This document shows, piece by piece, positions 7,272 through 17,248 of a stretch of DNA of 24,309 nt. The translations under genes were made by a program, and so were the position numbers. Source of the DNA: Pseudomonadota bacterium (GTDB lineage Bacteria > Pseudomonadota > Alphaproteobacteria > Sphingomonadales > Sphingomonadaceae); contig JAFAEG010000144.1 of NCBI GenBank assembly GCA_023424095.1, forward strand, positions 1-24,309. Reading direction: 5' to 3'. Positions within the stretch are counted from its first letter, which is position 1, and each line of letters begins with the position of its first letter. The notes below the pieces were generated by a model that saw only the letters and a list, made by a program, of their open reading frames with translations, did no database searches and was not told the origin of the DNA.

Positions 7272-7286
7272 GGCCTCACTTGGCTT

Positions 7287-7318
7287 GGACGGGCGGGACG
7301 TTTAGTCCGCTCCCGTCC
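7287..7318 (+). other. Hairpin between the two peptidase genes
   Basis: GGACGGG (7287-7293) pairs with CCCGTCC (7312-7318). An inner GGGAC/GTCC extension closes a short loop. No T run follows and the prolyl oligopeptidase start codon is 23 nt on, so it is more likely an mRNA structure or partial terminator than a full stop signal. Confidence 0.4.
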
Positions 7319-7341
7319 ATGCCACCCACGAAAGTGACCCG

Positions 7342-9585
<2,244 letters not shown>

Positions 9586-11273
9586 TCGACCGCGTCGTCG
9601 GTGCCGAGGAAGGTCGTGCCGCCGTTCTGAACGAACGTGCCGCTGAACGGATTGTTGATCTGGGCGCGGTCGGAATCATAGCCGACCCGCCCCTGGGCGA
9701 AGAATTCGATCGAGTTGGTGAGGCGGACGCTGAATTCCGCGATGGCGTCGCCATGATAGCTGATGCCTGACTCGTCATCCTCGAGCGCGATCGAGAAGTT
9801 GAGGTCCTGCGGCCCGCCGACGAGCTGGGTGTTCGTCTGCACCGAGTCCAGATTGTAGTCGTAATATTTGACCCCGCCCTGGACAGCGAGGGTGAAGCGC
9901 GCGTCGGGGCCGAGCGGAACCGCGACCTCGAGGCCGACCGCGAGGCCAAGTTCCAATTCGGTCACTTCCTGTTCGAGCACCTGCCTGATCACCGGCGGCG
10001 TGCCGGCCGGGACGCCGGGAATATCGACCACCGCATCATGGTCGCGTTCACGATAGTCGGCCGAGAGCTCGACATAGCCGGCCGAGACCTGGATCGGGCC
10101 GAACGGATAACGCTCCTCCCGCGCCGGCGCGCGCTCCTCGCCGAGGAAAGAGTGCCGATAGCTGCCGCCAAACTCCTCCACTGCCACGTCGGTGGTGACG
10201 TTCAGGCCGCGATTCGCCGCACCGCCGGTGCTGCCGCTGGGGGCATTGTCGGTGTTCACCGTTCCCTGTTGGCCGCCCGTGGTGGAGACCGGAAGATCGG
10301 TTCGGTTGGCGGCATCGCCCTGCGCATAGCGAAGCTCGAAACTGCCGATCCCGCGCCAATTGATGCTGCCTTCGAAGACCAGCATCGGCACGCGCAATTC
10401 GCTATAAGCGGCGGGCACATCCGGCTCCCCCGGGGCGGTGCGCATGAAGCCGTAATTGGCACGTGGCGCGCCGCTTTCGCCGATCCCGCCCGAAAAGAAG
10501 AGAGAGGCCAGCACGCCGCCGGAAATGGTGCTTTCCAGGTCCGCGGGCTGCGGACAATTGGCCGGAGCGGCGCGCGCCTCGACGTTGCGCAGCATGATCC
10601 GCATGGCGGCATCCTCGCCCGCGGCGAGATAGTCGCGCAACGCCCGGACCAGATCGCGGCGCGCGGCCTCCCAGACACGACGGTCGCAACGCGAAGCGGC
10701 GACGTCCAGCGCCTGTTCCGCGGCAAGGATGGCGCTGCGGTCGCGCGGCTGCTGATCGGGTGCGAGCGTCCGGCCCAACGGCCCGGCCGCGGGCAGATCG
10801 GCCATCGTCGCATCATCTGGTGGCGCGGCGCCGCAAACCGCACCGCGCTCGGCCGCAATCAGGGCGCGCGCCGCCGTCACCCGGTCATAATAGCCCGGCG
10901 CGTTAAATTGCAGCTCGATAAGGTCCCAGCGGCGCGGCTCCCACAAGCGGTTCAGGTAGCTCTCGGCGTCGTTCAGCGCGGCTTGGTGAGCGATGCAATT
11001 GCCGGCATTCCGAGCGGCGATGGCCTCGCGCATCTTGCCGTCAAAGACGTCCATCCGGGCATCCATGCCGGCGAATTGCACCGGCACCTGATTTTCGGGG
11101 CGGACGGTCTGGGCGGCAGCCGGGGCCGGGGCCGCGCCCGCGAGCAGCAGAGCGGCGCCTCCGAGGCTGACCAGAAACGACGTGGTGCGATGGCCGGGGA
11201 TCATGCTGCGCCCTCCCGCTGTTACTGGCTCGCGGACTAGGCAGAGGGCGGCGCGCGGGTCTTTCCCCAATTG

Positions 11274-11288
11274 TGAAAAGTTGTGAAA
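11274..11288. promoter_or_regulatory. ToxR-box-like direct repeat TGAAA-N5-TGAAA
   Basis: TGAAA at 11274-11278 and 11284-11288 are parts of a longer 8-bp direct repeat TTGTGAAA (11271-11278, 11281-11288) with a 10-bp period. This matches the TNAAA-N5-TNAAA pattern reported for the winged-helix regulator ToxR. It lies between two divergent genes, one of which encodes a membrane-bound winged-helix protein. Confidence 0.5.
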
Positions 11289-11292
11289 CGGG

Positions 11293-11317
11293 CTCGCTCG
11301 ACTCCGTTTCGAGCGAG
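11293..11317. promoter_or_regulatory. 9-bp inverted repeat in the leader of the winged-helix/receiver gene
   Basis: CTCGCTCGA (11293-11301) and TCGAGCGAG (11309-11317) are perfectly complementary around a 7-nt loop. The structure ends 24 nt before the ATG at 11342. It could be an mRNA hairpin or a dimer-binding site. Confidence 0.5.
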
Positions 11318-11341
11318 GCGCATATTGTCGCCGGGGGACGC

Positions 11342-12187
11342 ATGAACGGTGACGTGACGCGTTTCGGCCAGGTCGAATATTGCGCCGCCCGCAAACGGCT
11401 GGCGGTGGCAGGCCGGGTCGTGCCGATCGACCGTTCGTCCGCTGCCATCCTCTCCTTGTTGCTGAACCAGGCCGGCCAGGAGGTCGACAAGGACCATCTG
11501 CTCGCGGCCGGCTGGCCCGGCCGGGTGGTGCATGAAAATTCGCTGGCCAAGGCGATCGGGCGGTTACGGCAGGCGCTGGGCTCGGATGGCGCCGCGCTGG
11601 AGACGGTGCATGGCTATGGCTACCGGCTGGCGGTTGAGCCGGTCACCGCCGCGGCTTCGACCACGGTGATGCGCCCCCGCCGTGCTGGTCACGTCGCCAT
11701 CATTTTGCTGGCGGCCGCGGCGGCGGGAGGCACGGCGCTCTGGATCGCCACCCGGCCCGGCGAGACGCAGCCGGTGGCCGAACGCCCATTGCTGCGCGGC
11801 GAGCCAGCGGACGCCGTTGGACGGGTGCTCTGGGTGGACGACAATCCGGACAATAATGCGGAGGAGCGGCGGGCGCTCGAGGCACGCAAGATCGCGGTCT
11901 ATCAGGTCACGACCAGCGAGGAGGCGCTGTCCCTGCTCGCCATGTACGAATATCGGGCGGTCATTTCCGACATGAACCGGGCGGGCAAGCCGCTGGCCGG
12001 ACTGGACCTGGTGCGCGAAATGCGCCGTCGACGCGATGCGACGCCCTTCTTCCTCTACACTTTCGTGCCTTCGGCCGCGCAGCACGATCTGCTGGCTGAG
12101 GCGGGTGGCCAGGGCGCGGCTGTGACGCCCGAAGAATTATACGCTGCCGTGCTGCCATTGTTCGGTCCGCCCGGCCGCGCGGACTAA
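11342..12187 (+). CDS. Membrane-tethered winged-helix regulator with C-terminal receiver-like domain
   Basis: A 281-residue protein. Residues about 5-98 are an OmpR/PhoB-type winged helix (Trans_reg_C), with the ending ETVHGYGYRLAVEP (87-100) typical of the wing. RPRR (111-114) precedes a single hydrophobic segment (about 117-137). Residues 160-275 resemble a CheY-like receiver: VLWVDDNPD with the acidic pair D166/D167, VISDMN with phospho-acceptor D210, and LYTF with T240. The conserved Lys is replaced by T262 (AVTP where CheY has VVKP). The order is the reverse of a normal response regulator, and the positive-inside rule puts the receiver in the periplasm. The ATG at 11342 has a GGGGGA sequence just upstream. 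It is divergent from the envelope protein at 9537 and convergent, with a 17-bp gap, with another membrane winged-helix gene. Confidence 0.85.
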   Translation: MNGDVTRFGQVEYCAARKRLAVAGRVVPIDRSSAAILSLLLNQAGQEVDKDHLLAAGWPGRVVHENSLAKAIGRLRQALGSDGAALETVHGYGYRLAVEPVTAAASTTVMRPRRAGHVAIILLAAAAAGGTALWIATRPGETQPVAERPLLRGEPADAVGRVLWVDDNPDNNAEERRALEARKIAVYQVTTSEEALSLLAMYEYRAVISDMNRAGKPLAGLDLVREMRRRRDATPFFLYTFVPSAAQHDLLAEAGGQGAAVTPEELYAAVLPLFGPPGRAD

Positions 12188-12204
12188 GGCGCGACGGGTG
12201 CGTC

Positions 12205-13785
12205 CTACGAGCGGCGAAAATCGGGTGCGGTGCCGCTCGTCTGCCAATAGCGCGTCAGGCCGATCTGTTCGGCGAGCCGGTCGAAGCGCGGGTCGCGCCA
12301 GAGGGGGGCCATGGGCGGCCAGAACAGGCTGGTGACGTCGAACCGGGTCAGGCCGTTGGAGGCCGACCGCTGGGCGATCGCCCTGGGCCCGAGGTTCAGA
12401 TAATAAGCGTCGGCGAACTCGAAGGCCTGCTCGAGACGCCCGAGCGCGGCATAGAAGCGCGCGGTCGGCATCATATCCCCCGGATGATCCCTGTTGCTCT
12501 CGGCAAAGAGCCGTTCCGCGCCGGCGATGTCGGCGGCGCTGCGGGTGACCAAGGCCTGCGCGGCCGCCCGCCGCCGATCGAGCAGCCCGTAACGTTCGAG
12601 GCCAGGAGGCCGGTTGTCGGCGCCGGCCTGGCGGACCGCTTCCTCTGGCCGCCCGCCATAAGTGAGGAAGGCAAGACGCATCAGCCAAAGCCCGGCGTGC
12701 GAAGGCCAGAGCGCCATGCCTTCGGCGCTCTGCTGGTCGGCCTCTGCCACCTCACCCGCCAGCCACAATGCCGTCACCAGGCTGAGCCGTACGGCGGGAT
12801 GGCGGGGCATCAACACCGCCGATTCCCGCGCCATGGCCAACGCATCGTCGCAGCGGCCACATTCGTTGAGCGAATGACTGAGCCGGCTCCTCAACAGCCG
12901 CTCGAGATACAGGCCCTTCCCCGCGGCTTCGCCCAGCAACGCCCGGATTTCCGCCTGCGAATCCGCCCAGCGCCCGAAATCCGAAGGGACGAAGGCCAGC
13001 GCCATGCGGGCTTCGAGATTGTCCGGGTCGATCCGAAGCGCGTTCTCGGCGGCCGTACGCGCGCCTTCCGCCATCTCGGCCTGCTGATCGCCGCTCTCGA
13101 GCACGAAGACCGACGAAGCATAAGCAAGCGCCAGGCCCGCCCAGGCCGCGGCGAATTCCGGGTCCGCCTTCACCGCCTCGCGAAAATGCGCCTGAACCTG
13201 GGGCAGAAGCGCGGTCGTACCCTGTTCGCGCGTCTCCACGCCGCGCCGGTACCAGTCCAGCGCCACTTCATTCGTGCTGCCGGCTTCGCCAGTTTCCCGG
13301 GACCAGAGGAACGCGCCGCCGGCGGCCAGCAGGCCCACCGCGCCCAGCCCGGCCAACGCCCCGCGACGACCGATGGCCGAGCGCTGCACTGCCGCGTCAT
13401 TGGTCACGACGGGGCTGTGCGGCGTGTCGGTCGCGATCAGGCTGTAACCGATGCGCGGAAAGGTCTCGATCTCGAACAAGGGAGGGTCCGTCGATCTGGC
13501 GAGGGTGCGCAGCGCGACAATGCAGCGGTTGACGGCATCGTCGCCGACGATCCGTCCGTCCCAGCATCGTTCTATCAACTGGTCGCGCGACACGACCTCC
13601 GACCCGCCCTCGGCGAGGCTGACGAGGACCTGCATCACGCGGGGCTCCAGGTCGCGGACCGCATTGTCCGGCAACACCACCTGCCGCCGCGACGGCCGGA
13701 CGCGCAGCGCGCCGATGGAAAAATCAGCGATGGTGGCGAGATCGATGCGCGAGCCGAGCGATCCATTCGTCGTCTCACGCGTCAT
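12205..13785 (-). CDS. CadC/ToxR-like membrane regulator with TPR-type C-terminal domain
   Basis: A 526-residue protein. An N-terminal OmpR-type winged helix spans about 20-118 (FSIGALRVRPSRRQV, LEPRVMQVLVSLAEGG, FEIETFPRIGYSLIA). A single TM segment (about 143-161) is preceded by GRRG. A long helical repeat region follows (about 175-520) with TPR signatures such as FREAVKADPEFAAAWAGLALAY and AAENALRIDPDNLEARMALAF. By analogy with CadC/ToxR, DNA binding is cytoplasmic and the TPR region is periplasmic, where it would sense a ligand or protein. The ATG at 13785 was chosen; a TTG at 13803 is possible, as each start is preceded by a GGTGAT copy. It is divergent from the lipoprotein gene at 13879, with a 7-4-7 direct repeat in the gap. 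Confidence 0.88.
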   Translation of the reverse strand: MTRETTNGSLGSRIDLATIADFSIGALRVRPSRRQVVLPDNAVRDLEPRVMQVLVSLAEGGSEVVSRDQLIERCWDGRIVGDDAVNRCIVALRTLARSTDPPLFEIETFPRIGYSLIATDTPHSPVVTNDAAVQRSAIGRRGALAGLGAVGLLAAGGAFLWSRETGEAGSTNEVALDWYRRGVETREQGTTALLPQVQAHFREAVKADPEFAAAWAGLALAYASSVFVLESGDQQAEMAEGARTAAENALRIDPDNLEARMALAFVPSDFGRWADSQAEIRALLGEAAGKGLYLERLLRSRLSHSLNECGRCDDALAMARESAVLMPRHPAVRLSLVTALWLAGEVAEADQQSAEGMALWPSHAGLWLMRLAFLTYGGRPEEAVRQAGADNRPPGLERYGLLDRRRAAAQALVTRSAADIAGAERLFAESNRDHPGDMMPTARFYAALGRLEQAFEFADAYYLNLGPRAIAQRSASNGLTRFDVTSLFWPPMAPLWRDPRFDRLAEQIGLTRYWQTSGTAPDFRRS

Positions 13786-13793
13786 CGGCGTTT

Positions 13794-13811
13794 CATCACC
13801 CAAGCATCACC
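13794..13811. promoter_or_regulatory. Tandem heptamers, CATCACC-N4-CATCACC
   Basis: CATCACC at 13794-13800 and 13805-13811 are separated by 4 nt, giving an 11-bp period. This is the geometry of PhoB/OmpR-type winged-helix sites. It lies immediately upstream of the winged-helix/TPR gene's ATG at 13785. Read on the minus strand the repeats (GGTGATG) also resemble ribosome-binding sequence, so a translational role is an alternative. Confidence 0.4.
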
Positions 13812-13854
13812 TGGCCTGCCTAGATGATGCGGCCAAATCGCCGAATGTTCAATG

Positions 13855-13870
13855 CCACCTCAAGAGGTGG
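13855..13870 (+). promoter_or_regulatory. Inverted repeat overlapping the lipoprotein ribosome-binding site
   Basis: CCACCTC (13855-13861) and GAGGTGG (13864-13870) are complementary around AA. As RNA, the arms could form a 6-bp stem with a CAAG tetraloop that buries AGGTGG, part of the Shine-Dalgarno sequence of the ATG at 13879. It could alternatively be a DNA operator. Confidence 0.45.
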
Positions 13871-13878
13871 AGTGTGTC

Positions 13879-14910
13879 ATGTCGATCGGTCCCTGCCTTC
13901 GAAGCGTGGTATCCCTGACCGCGATGGCGGCGCTGCTGTCCGCGTGCGGTGGTGGCGGCGGCGGTGGCAGCTCGGGTGGTTCCGGCGTCATCGTGCCACC
14001 GTCGACCCCGGCACCGCCGCCGCCACCTCCTCCGCCACCACCACCACCACCACCGCCGCCGCCGCCATCGACCAGCATTGCGCCGGTGCCGGGGCAGATC
14101 TTCGCCAATCCGGGGCTGACTCCGACGCTCTTCTCGGTCGCCCGCGGCTGGCAATTCGATTTTACCGGCAACTCCACGCCGCCGGCGAACTCGCAGGAGG
14201 CGGATGGCGCCAGCGCGACCTATCTGGCCGGTTCCTCGAGCTACCAGCTGACCATCCCGCTGCTCGGCACGAACACGCTGTACCAGAACCGAACGACCGT
14301 CGACCGGCCGGAACTGGGCGGGATTACCTATGGCGCCACCATCGCCGCCTCTGCGGCGGCCGCGTCACAGGACAATCTGCTGATCCTGCGCCCGGGTGCG
14401 GGAACAGCTTATACTTATGCCTCCCTTGTCGCCTGGTATGAGAGCCAGGACATCGGCGGTGGCCACAGCCGCGTCACCAACGGCGTGATGGGCGTGGGTC
14501 AGCCCACCGCCGCCGCAGGCATCCCGATCACGGGAACGCGCCGCTACACGGGCACCATCCTGGCCAATATGGAGCGCAATGTTGGCGACTATGTCATCGG
14601 CACGATCATTATCGACGCCGATTTCGCGGCGGGAACGCTGACGGGATCGCTCACCACGCAGCACATCTGCTTCATGGGTTGCGTGAGCGCCGGCTCTACC
14701 TACTCGCTGAGCCTCGCCTACGCACGCGGAGGGACGGCCTTCAGCGGCTCACTAACGACTACAGGAGCGCCGGGACCCGGCTCGCTGACCGGCCAGTTCG
14801 CCGGCCCCGGCGCTCAGGAGCTCATCGTTGCCTTTCGCTCGCCCTATCGCAACCCCGATACGGGTGCCTGGGTCGCAGCAAGCGGAATCGCGCTGGCTCG
14901 GCAGCCCTAG
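13879..14910 (+). CDS. Poly-proline lipoprotein, TbpB-like beta-barrel C-terminal domain
   Basis: A 343-residue lipoprotein. The signal peptide ends in lipobox LSAC with lipidated Cys23, followed by a Gly-rich stretch (24-36). A run of 18 prolines (46-63) then acts as a rigid spacer. The C-terminal region (about 70-343) is beta-rich. Its end has the style of the transferrin-binding-protein-B-like barrel domain: GDYVIGTIIIDADFAAGTLTG, FSGSLTTTG and GSLTGQFAGPGAQELIVAFR (the last two about 288-317). It has two cysteines in HICFMGC that may form a disulfide. The ATG at 13879 has GGTGGAG 6 nt upstream. It is probably anchored in the outer membrane, with the Pro rod holding the barrel away from the lipid. 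Ligand binding is not shown. It is divergent from the CadC-like regulator and ends in a 4-nt stop overlap with the convergent peptidase gene. Confidence 0.8.
   Translation: MSIGPCLRSVVSLTAMAALLSACGGGGGGGSSGGSGVIVPPSTPAPPPPPPPPPPPPPPPPPPSTSIAPVPGQIFANPGLTPTLFSVARGWQFDFTGNSTPPANSQEADGASATYLAGSSSYQLTIPLLGTNTLYQNRTTVDRPELGGITYGATIAASAAAASQDNLLILRPGAGTAYTYASLVAWYESQDIGGGHSRVTNGVMGVGQPTAAAGIPITGTRRYTGTILANMERNVGDYVIGTIIIDADFAAGTLTGSLTTQHICFMGCVSAGSTYSLSLAYARGGTAFSGSLTTTGAPGPGSLTGQFAGPGAQELIVAFRSPYRNPDTGAWVAASGIALARQP
14014..14067. repeat. CCN triplet repeat encoding 18 prolines
   Basis: Eighteen consecutive CCN codons, including a run of CCA units across 14032-14052. Repeat-unit slippage would change the spacer length without a frameshift. 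Confidence 0.8.
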
Positions 14911-17087
14911 CGGCCGCGTTCACCCGCCGGCGGCTGCGCGCCCGGAGCGGGCTGCGCGCCGGTCGGGAAGCCGCGCTTGCGCAGCAGCGCGTCCACGTCG
15001 GGATCGCGGCCGCGGAACTGGCGGTAAGCCTCGGCGCGTTCGGTGACGTTGCCGGTCGACAGCAGGATGTCGGCGAAGCGGCGTGCCGTCGCCGGATCCC
15101 AGACATTGCCCGTCTCCTCGAACGCCGCCCAGGTGTCGGCATCCATCGTTTCCGACCAGAGGTAGGAATAATAGCCGGCCGAATAAGCGTCGGACGAGAA
15201 CAGGTGATTGAACTGCGGCAGGCGGTGCCGCATCACCAATTCGCGCGGCATGCCCAGGCGGGTCAAAGTCTCGCGCTCGAACGCGTCCGGATCGGCGACG
15301 CCGTCGGGGCGGTTGTGCATTTCCATGTCGACCAGCGCCGAGGACAGATATTCCACCGTCGCGAAGCCCTGGTTGAAGGTGCTGCTCTGCTGAATGCGGT
15401 CGATCAGCGCCTGCGGCATCGGCTCGCCGGTGCGGTAATGCTTGGCAAAGCGGCTCAGGATCTCCGGCGTCAGCAGCCAATTCTCGTGCACCTGGCTGGG
15501 ATATTCCACGAAGTCGCGCGGCGTGCCGCCCAGACTCGGGTAGCGCACGTCCGACAGGAAATAATGGATGGCGTGACCGAATTCGTGGAACAGGGTTTCC
15601 GCATCGTCCAGGCTCAGCAGGGCCGGCTGGCCCGCCTCCGGCTTGGCGAAATTGTTGTTGTTGGAGCCGAGCACCAGATTGTCGCCCAGCAGACCGGAGC
15701 GGCTGCGATAGGTGGTCGCCCAGGCGCCCGAACGCTTGCCGGAGCGGGCGAAATTGTCCTGATAGAAAGCACCGACCACCTGGCCGTTGCGGCTGACTTC
15801 CCAGACCTTGATGTCGGGATGCCAGGTCGGCACCGTGCCGGTGACCTCGCGGAAGGTGAGGCCGTAGAGCTGCTCGGCCATGTAGAACATGCCCTGAGTC
15901 ATGTTGTTCAGCTCGAAATAAGGCTTCAGCTCGTCCTGGGAGAGGTTGAACCGCTCGTTGCGGATCTTCTCCATATAATAACGATAGTCCCACGGCTCGA
16001 TCGTGATGTTGTGGCCCAGCCGGTTGGCCACCTGCTGCTGCTCGGCGACCTCCTCGTGGACGCGGGCGACGGCGGCGGGCCAGACGCGGTTCATCAGGTC
16101 CATGCCGCGCTCGGGGGTGCCGGCCATCGTGTCCTGCATCCGCCAATGGGCGTGGGTCGGATAGCCGAGCAGACGCGCACGCTCGGCGCGGACCCGGGTG
16201 ATCTCGGCGATCACCTGATTGGTGTCGTTCGCGTCGCCATTGTCGCCGCGATTGATGAAGGCATTATAGACCCGCTCGCGCAGGGCGCGATTGTCGGCGA
16301 AGGTCAGGATCGGATCGACCGCCGAGCGGGTGTTGATGATCGCAAACTGGCCGGCGGGCAGGTTCTTCTCCCGCGCGGCGGCGGCGGCGGCGGCCTTCAC
16401 GTCGGCCGGAACGCCGGCGAGATCGGCTTCGCTGACCGTGATGAAGGTCGATTCGTCGGCCAGCACCTTCTCGCTGAAGCTGGCGAACAGCGTCGCGAGC
16501 TGCTGGTTGTAGGCGCTCAACTGCTGCTTCTGCTCGGCATTCAGGTTCGCGCCGCGGCGGACCAGGCTCTCGTAGAGGCGGGTGACGACGCGCTGCTGCT
16601 CGGCCGACAGATTGCCGCGGGTGCGGTTGTCATAGACCGCCTTCACCCGCTGGAAGAGCTGCGGGTTCAGCGTGATCTCGTCGCTGGCGGCGGAGAGGCG
16701 CGGGCCCCATTCGCGCTGCAGCGCCTGATATTCCGGAGTCGTCATGTTGCTGGTCATCACGCCCCAGACGGCGGAGACCCGGCCCAGCAGCCGGCCCGAG
16801 CGCTCATAGGCCTCGATCGTATTTTCGAAGGTCGGCACCGAGCGCTGGTTGACGATCGCGGCGATCTCCTGACGGCGCTGGGCGATGGCGGCGGTAAAGG
16901 CTTCCGGGAACATCGCCGGCCGGACGCTGTCGAACGGCGGCACGCCCGCATAGGGCCCGGTCCAGTCGGCCAGCAGCGGATTCGTCGCAGCCAGAGTCGC
17001 GGTGGCGGGCTGGGTCGCCCCCGGGGTGACGGCAAGGCCACCAGCAAGGGCGGCAGCAGCGGCGCTGATCATCAGAAAGGCCTTCAA
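14907..17087 (-). CDS. dcp: M3 family peptidyl-dipeptidase (Dcp-like)
   Basis: A 726-residue zinc metallopeptidase with a signal peptide (MKAFLMISAAAAALAGGLAV...). The M3 core contains LFHEFGHAIH with zinc ligands H501 and H505 and catalytic E502. The third ligand is in DFVEYPSQVHENW (E528). The later conserved Tyr-rich stretch SAGYYSYLWSE is also present. Dcp enzymes release C-terminal dipeptides from short peptides; the signal sequence implies periplasmic action. The TTG at 17087 has GGAG 7 nt upstream and yields a proper K2-containing signal peptide. An ATG at 17072 would remove the basic residue, and the longer frame to 17192 runs into the guaA promoter region. The C-terminal tail is Pro/Gly/Arg-rich and its stop overlaps the stop of the convergent lipoprotein gene. 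Confidence 0.95.
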   Translation of the reverse strand: MKAFLMISAAAAALAGGLAVTPGATQPATATLAATNPLLADWTGPYAGVPPFDSVRPAMFPEAFTAAIAQRRQEIAAIVNQRSVPTFENTIEAYERSGRLLGRVSAVWGVMTSNMTTPEYQALQREWGPRLSAASDEITLNPQLFQRVKAVYDNRTRGNLSAEQQRVVTRLYESLVRRGANLNAEQKQQLSAYNQQLATLFASFSEKVLADESTFITVSEADLAGVPADVKAAAAAAAREKNLPAGQFAIINTRSAVDPILTFADNRALRERVYNAFINRGDNGDANDTNQVIAEITRVRAERARLLGYPTHAHWRMQDTMAGTPERGMDLMNRVWPAAVARVHEEVAEQQQVANRLGHNITIEPWDYRYYMEKIRNERFNLSQDELKPYFELNNMTQGMFYMAEQLYGLTFREVTGTVPTWHPDIKVWEVSRNGQVVGAFYQDNFARSGKRSGAWATTYRSRSGLLGDNLVLGSNNNNFAKPEAGQPALLSLDDAETLFHEFGHAIHYFLSDVRYPSLGGTPRDFVEYPSQVHENWLLTPEILSRFAKHYRTGEPMPQALIDRIQQSSTFNQGFATVEYLSSALVDMEMHNRPDGVADPDAFERETLTRLGMPRELVMRHRLPQFNHLFSSDAYSAGYYSYLWSETMDADTWAAFEETGNVWDPATARRFADILLSTGNVTERAEAYRQFRGRDPDVDALLRKRGFPTGAQPAPGAQPPAGERGR

Positions 17088-17161
17088 TTTCAGTCTCCAA
17101 ACGGGAATGTTGGCGCTTCCACTAGCGTTTGCGTGTGAGCCGCGCCTGAATGGGCGAACTA

Positions 17162-17177
17162 GGCTGATAATACAGCC
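17162..17177. promoter_or_regulatory. Dyad GGCTG-ATAATA-CAGCC between dcp and guaA
   Basis: The arms GGCTG (17162-17166) and CAGCC (17173-17177) flank ATAATA. GATAAT (17166-17171), a -10-like hexamer in guaA orientation, lies inside it. No clear -35 is seen. It is the only AT-rich spot in the 161-bp divergent gap, so it probably belongs to a promoter/operator. Confidence 0.35.
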
Positions 17178-17248
17178 AAAGCGCGCGCGCAAAGGCCGCA
17201 GAGCATCCGGCGCTTTACTCCGGCGGTGCCGCTTCCTATCGACCCGCC

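Noticed and set aside
7287..7318. Intrinsic terminator after the aspartic protease
   Set aside because: The stem is good but no T run follows and the next start codon is too close; kept only as a hairpin.
12484..13827. Open frame of 447 codons on the plus strand
   Set aside because: It is antisense to the winged-helix/TPR regulator, which has clear domains and TPR periodicity.
14014..14067. CRISPR-like or satellite repeat
   Set aside because: The repeat is a coding CCN tract with 3-nt units and no spacers.
14679..17138. Open frame of 819 codons on the plus strand
   Set aside because: It lies antisense to the M3 peptidase, whose domains are unmistakable. Its translation is low-complexity with no recognisable motif, a usual effect of high GC codon bias.
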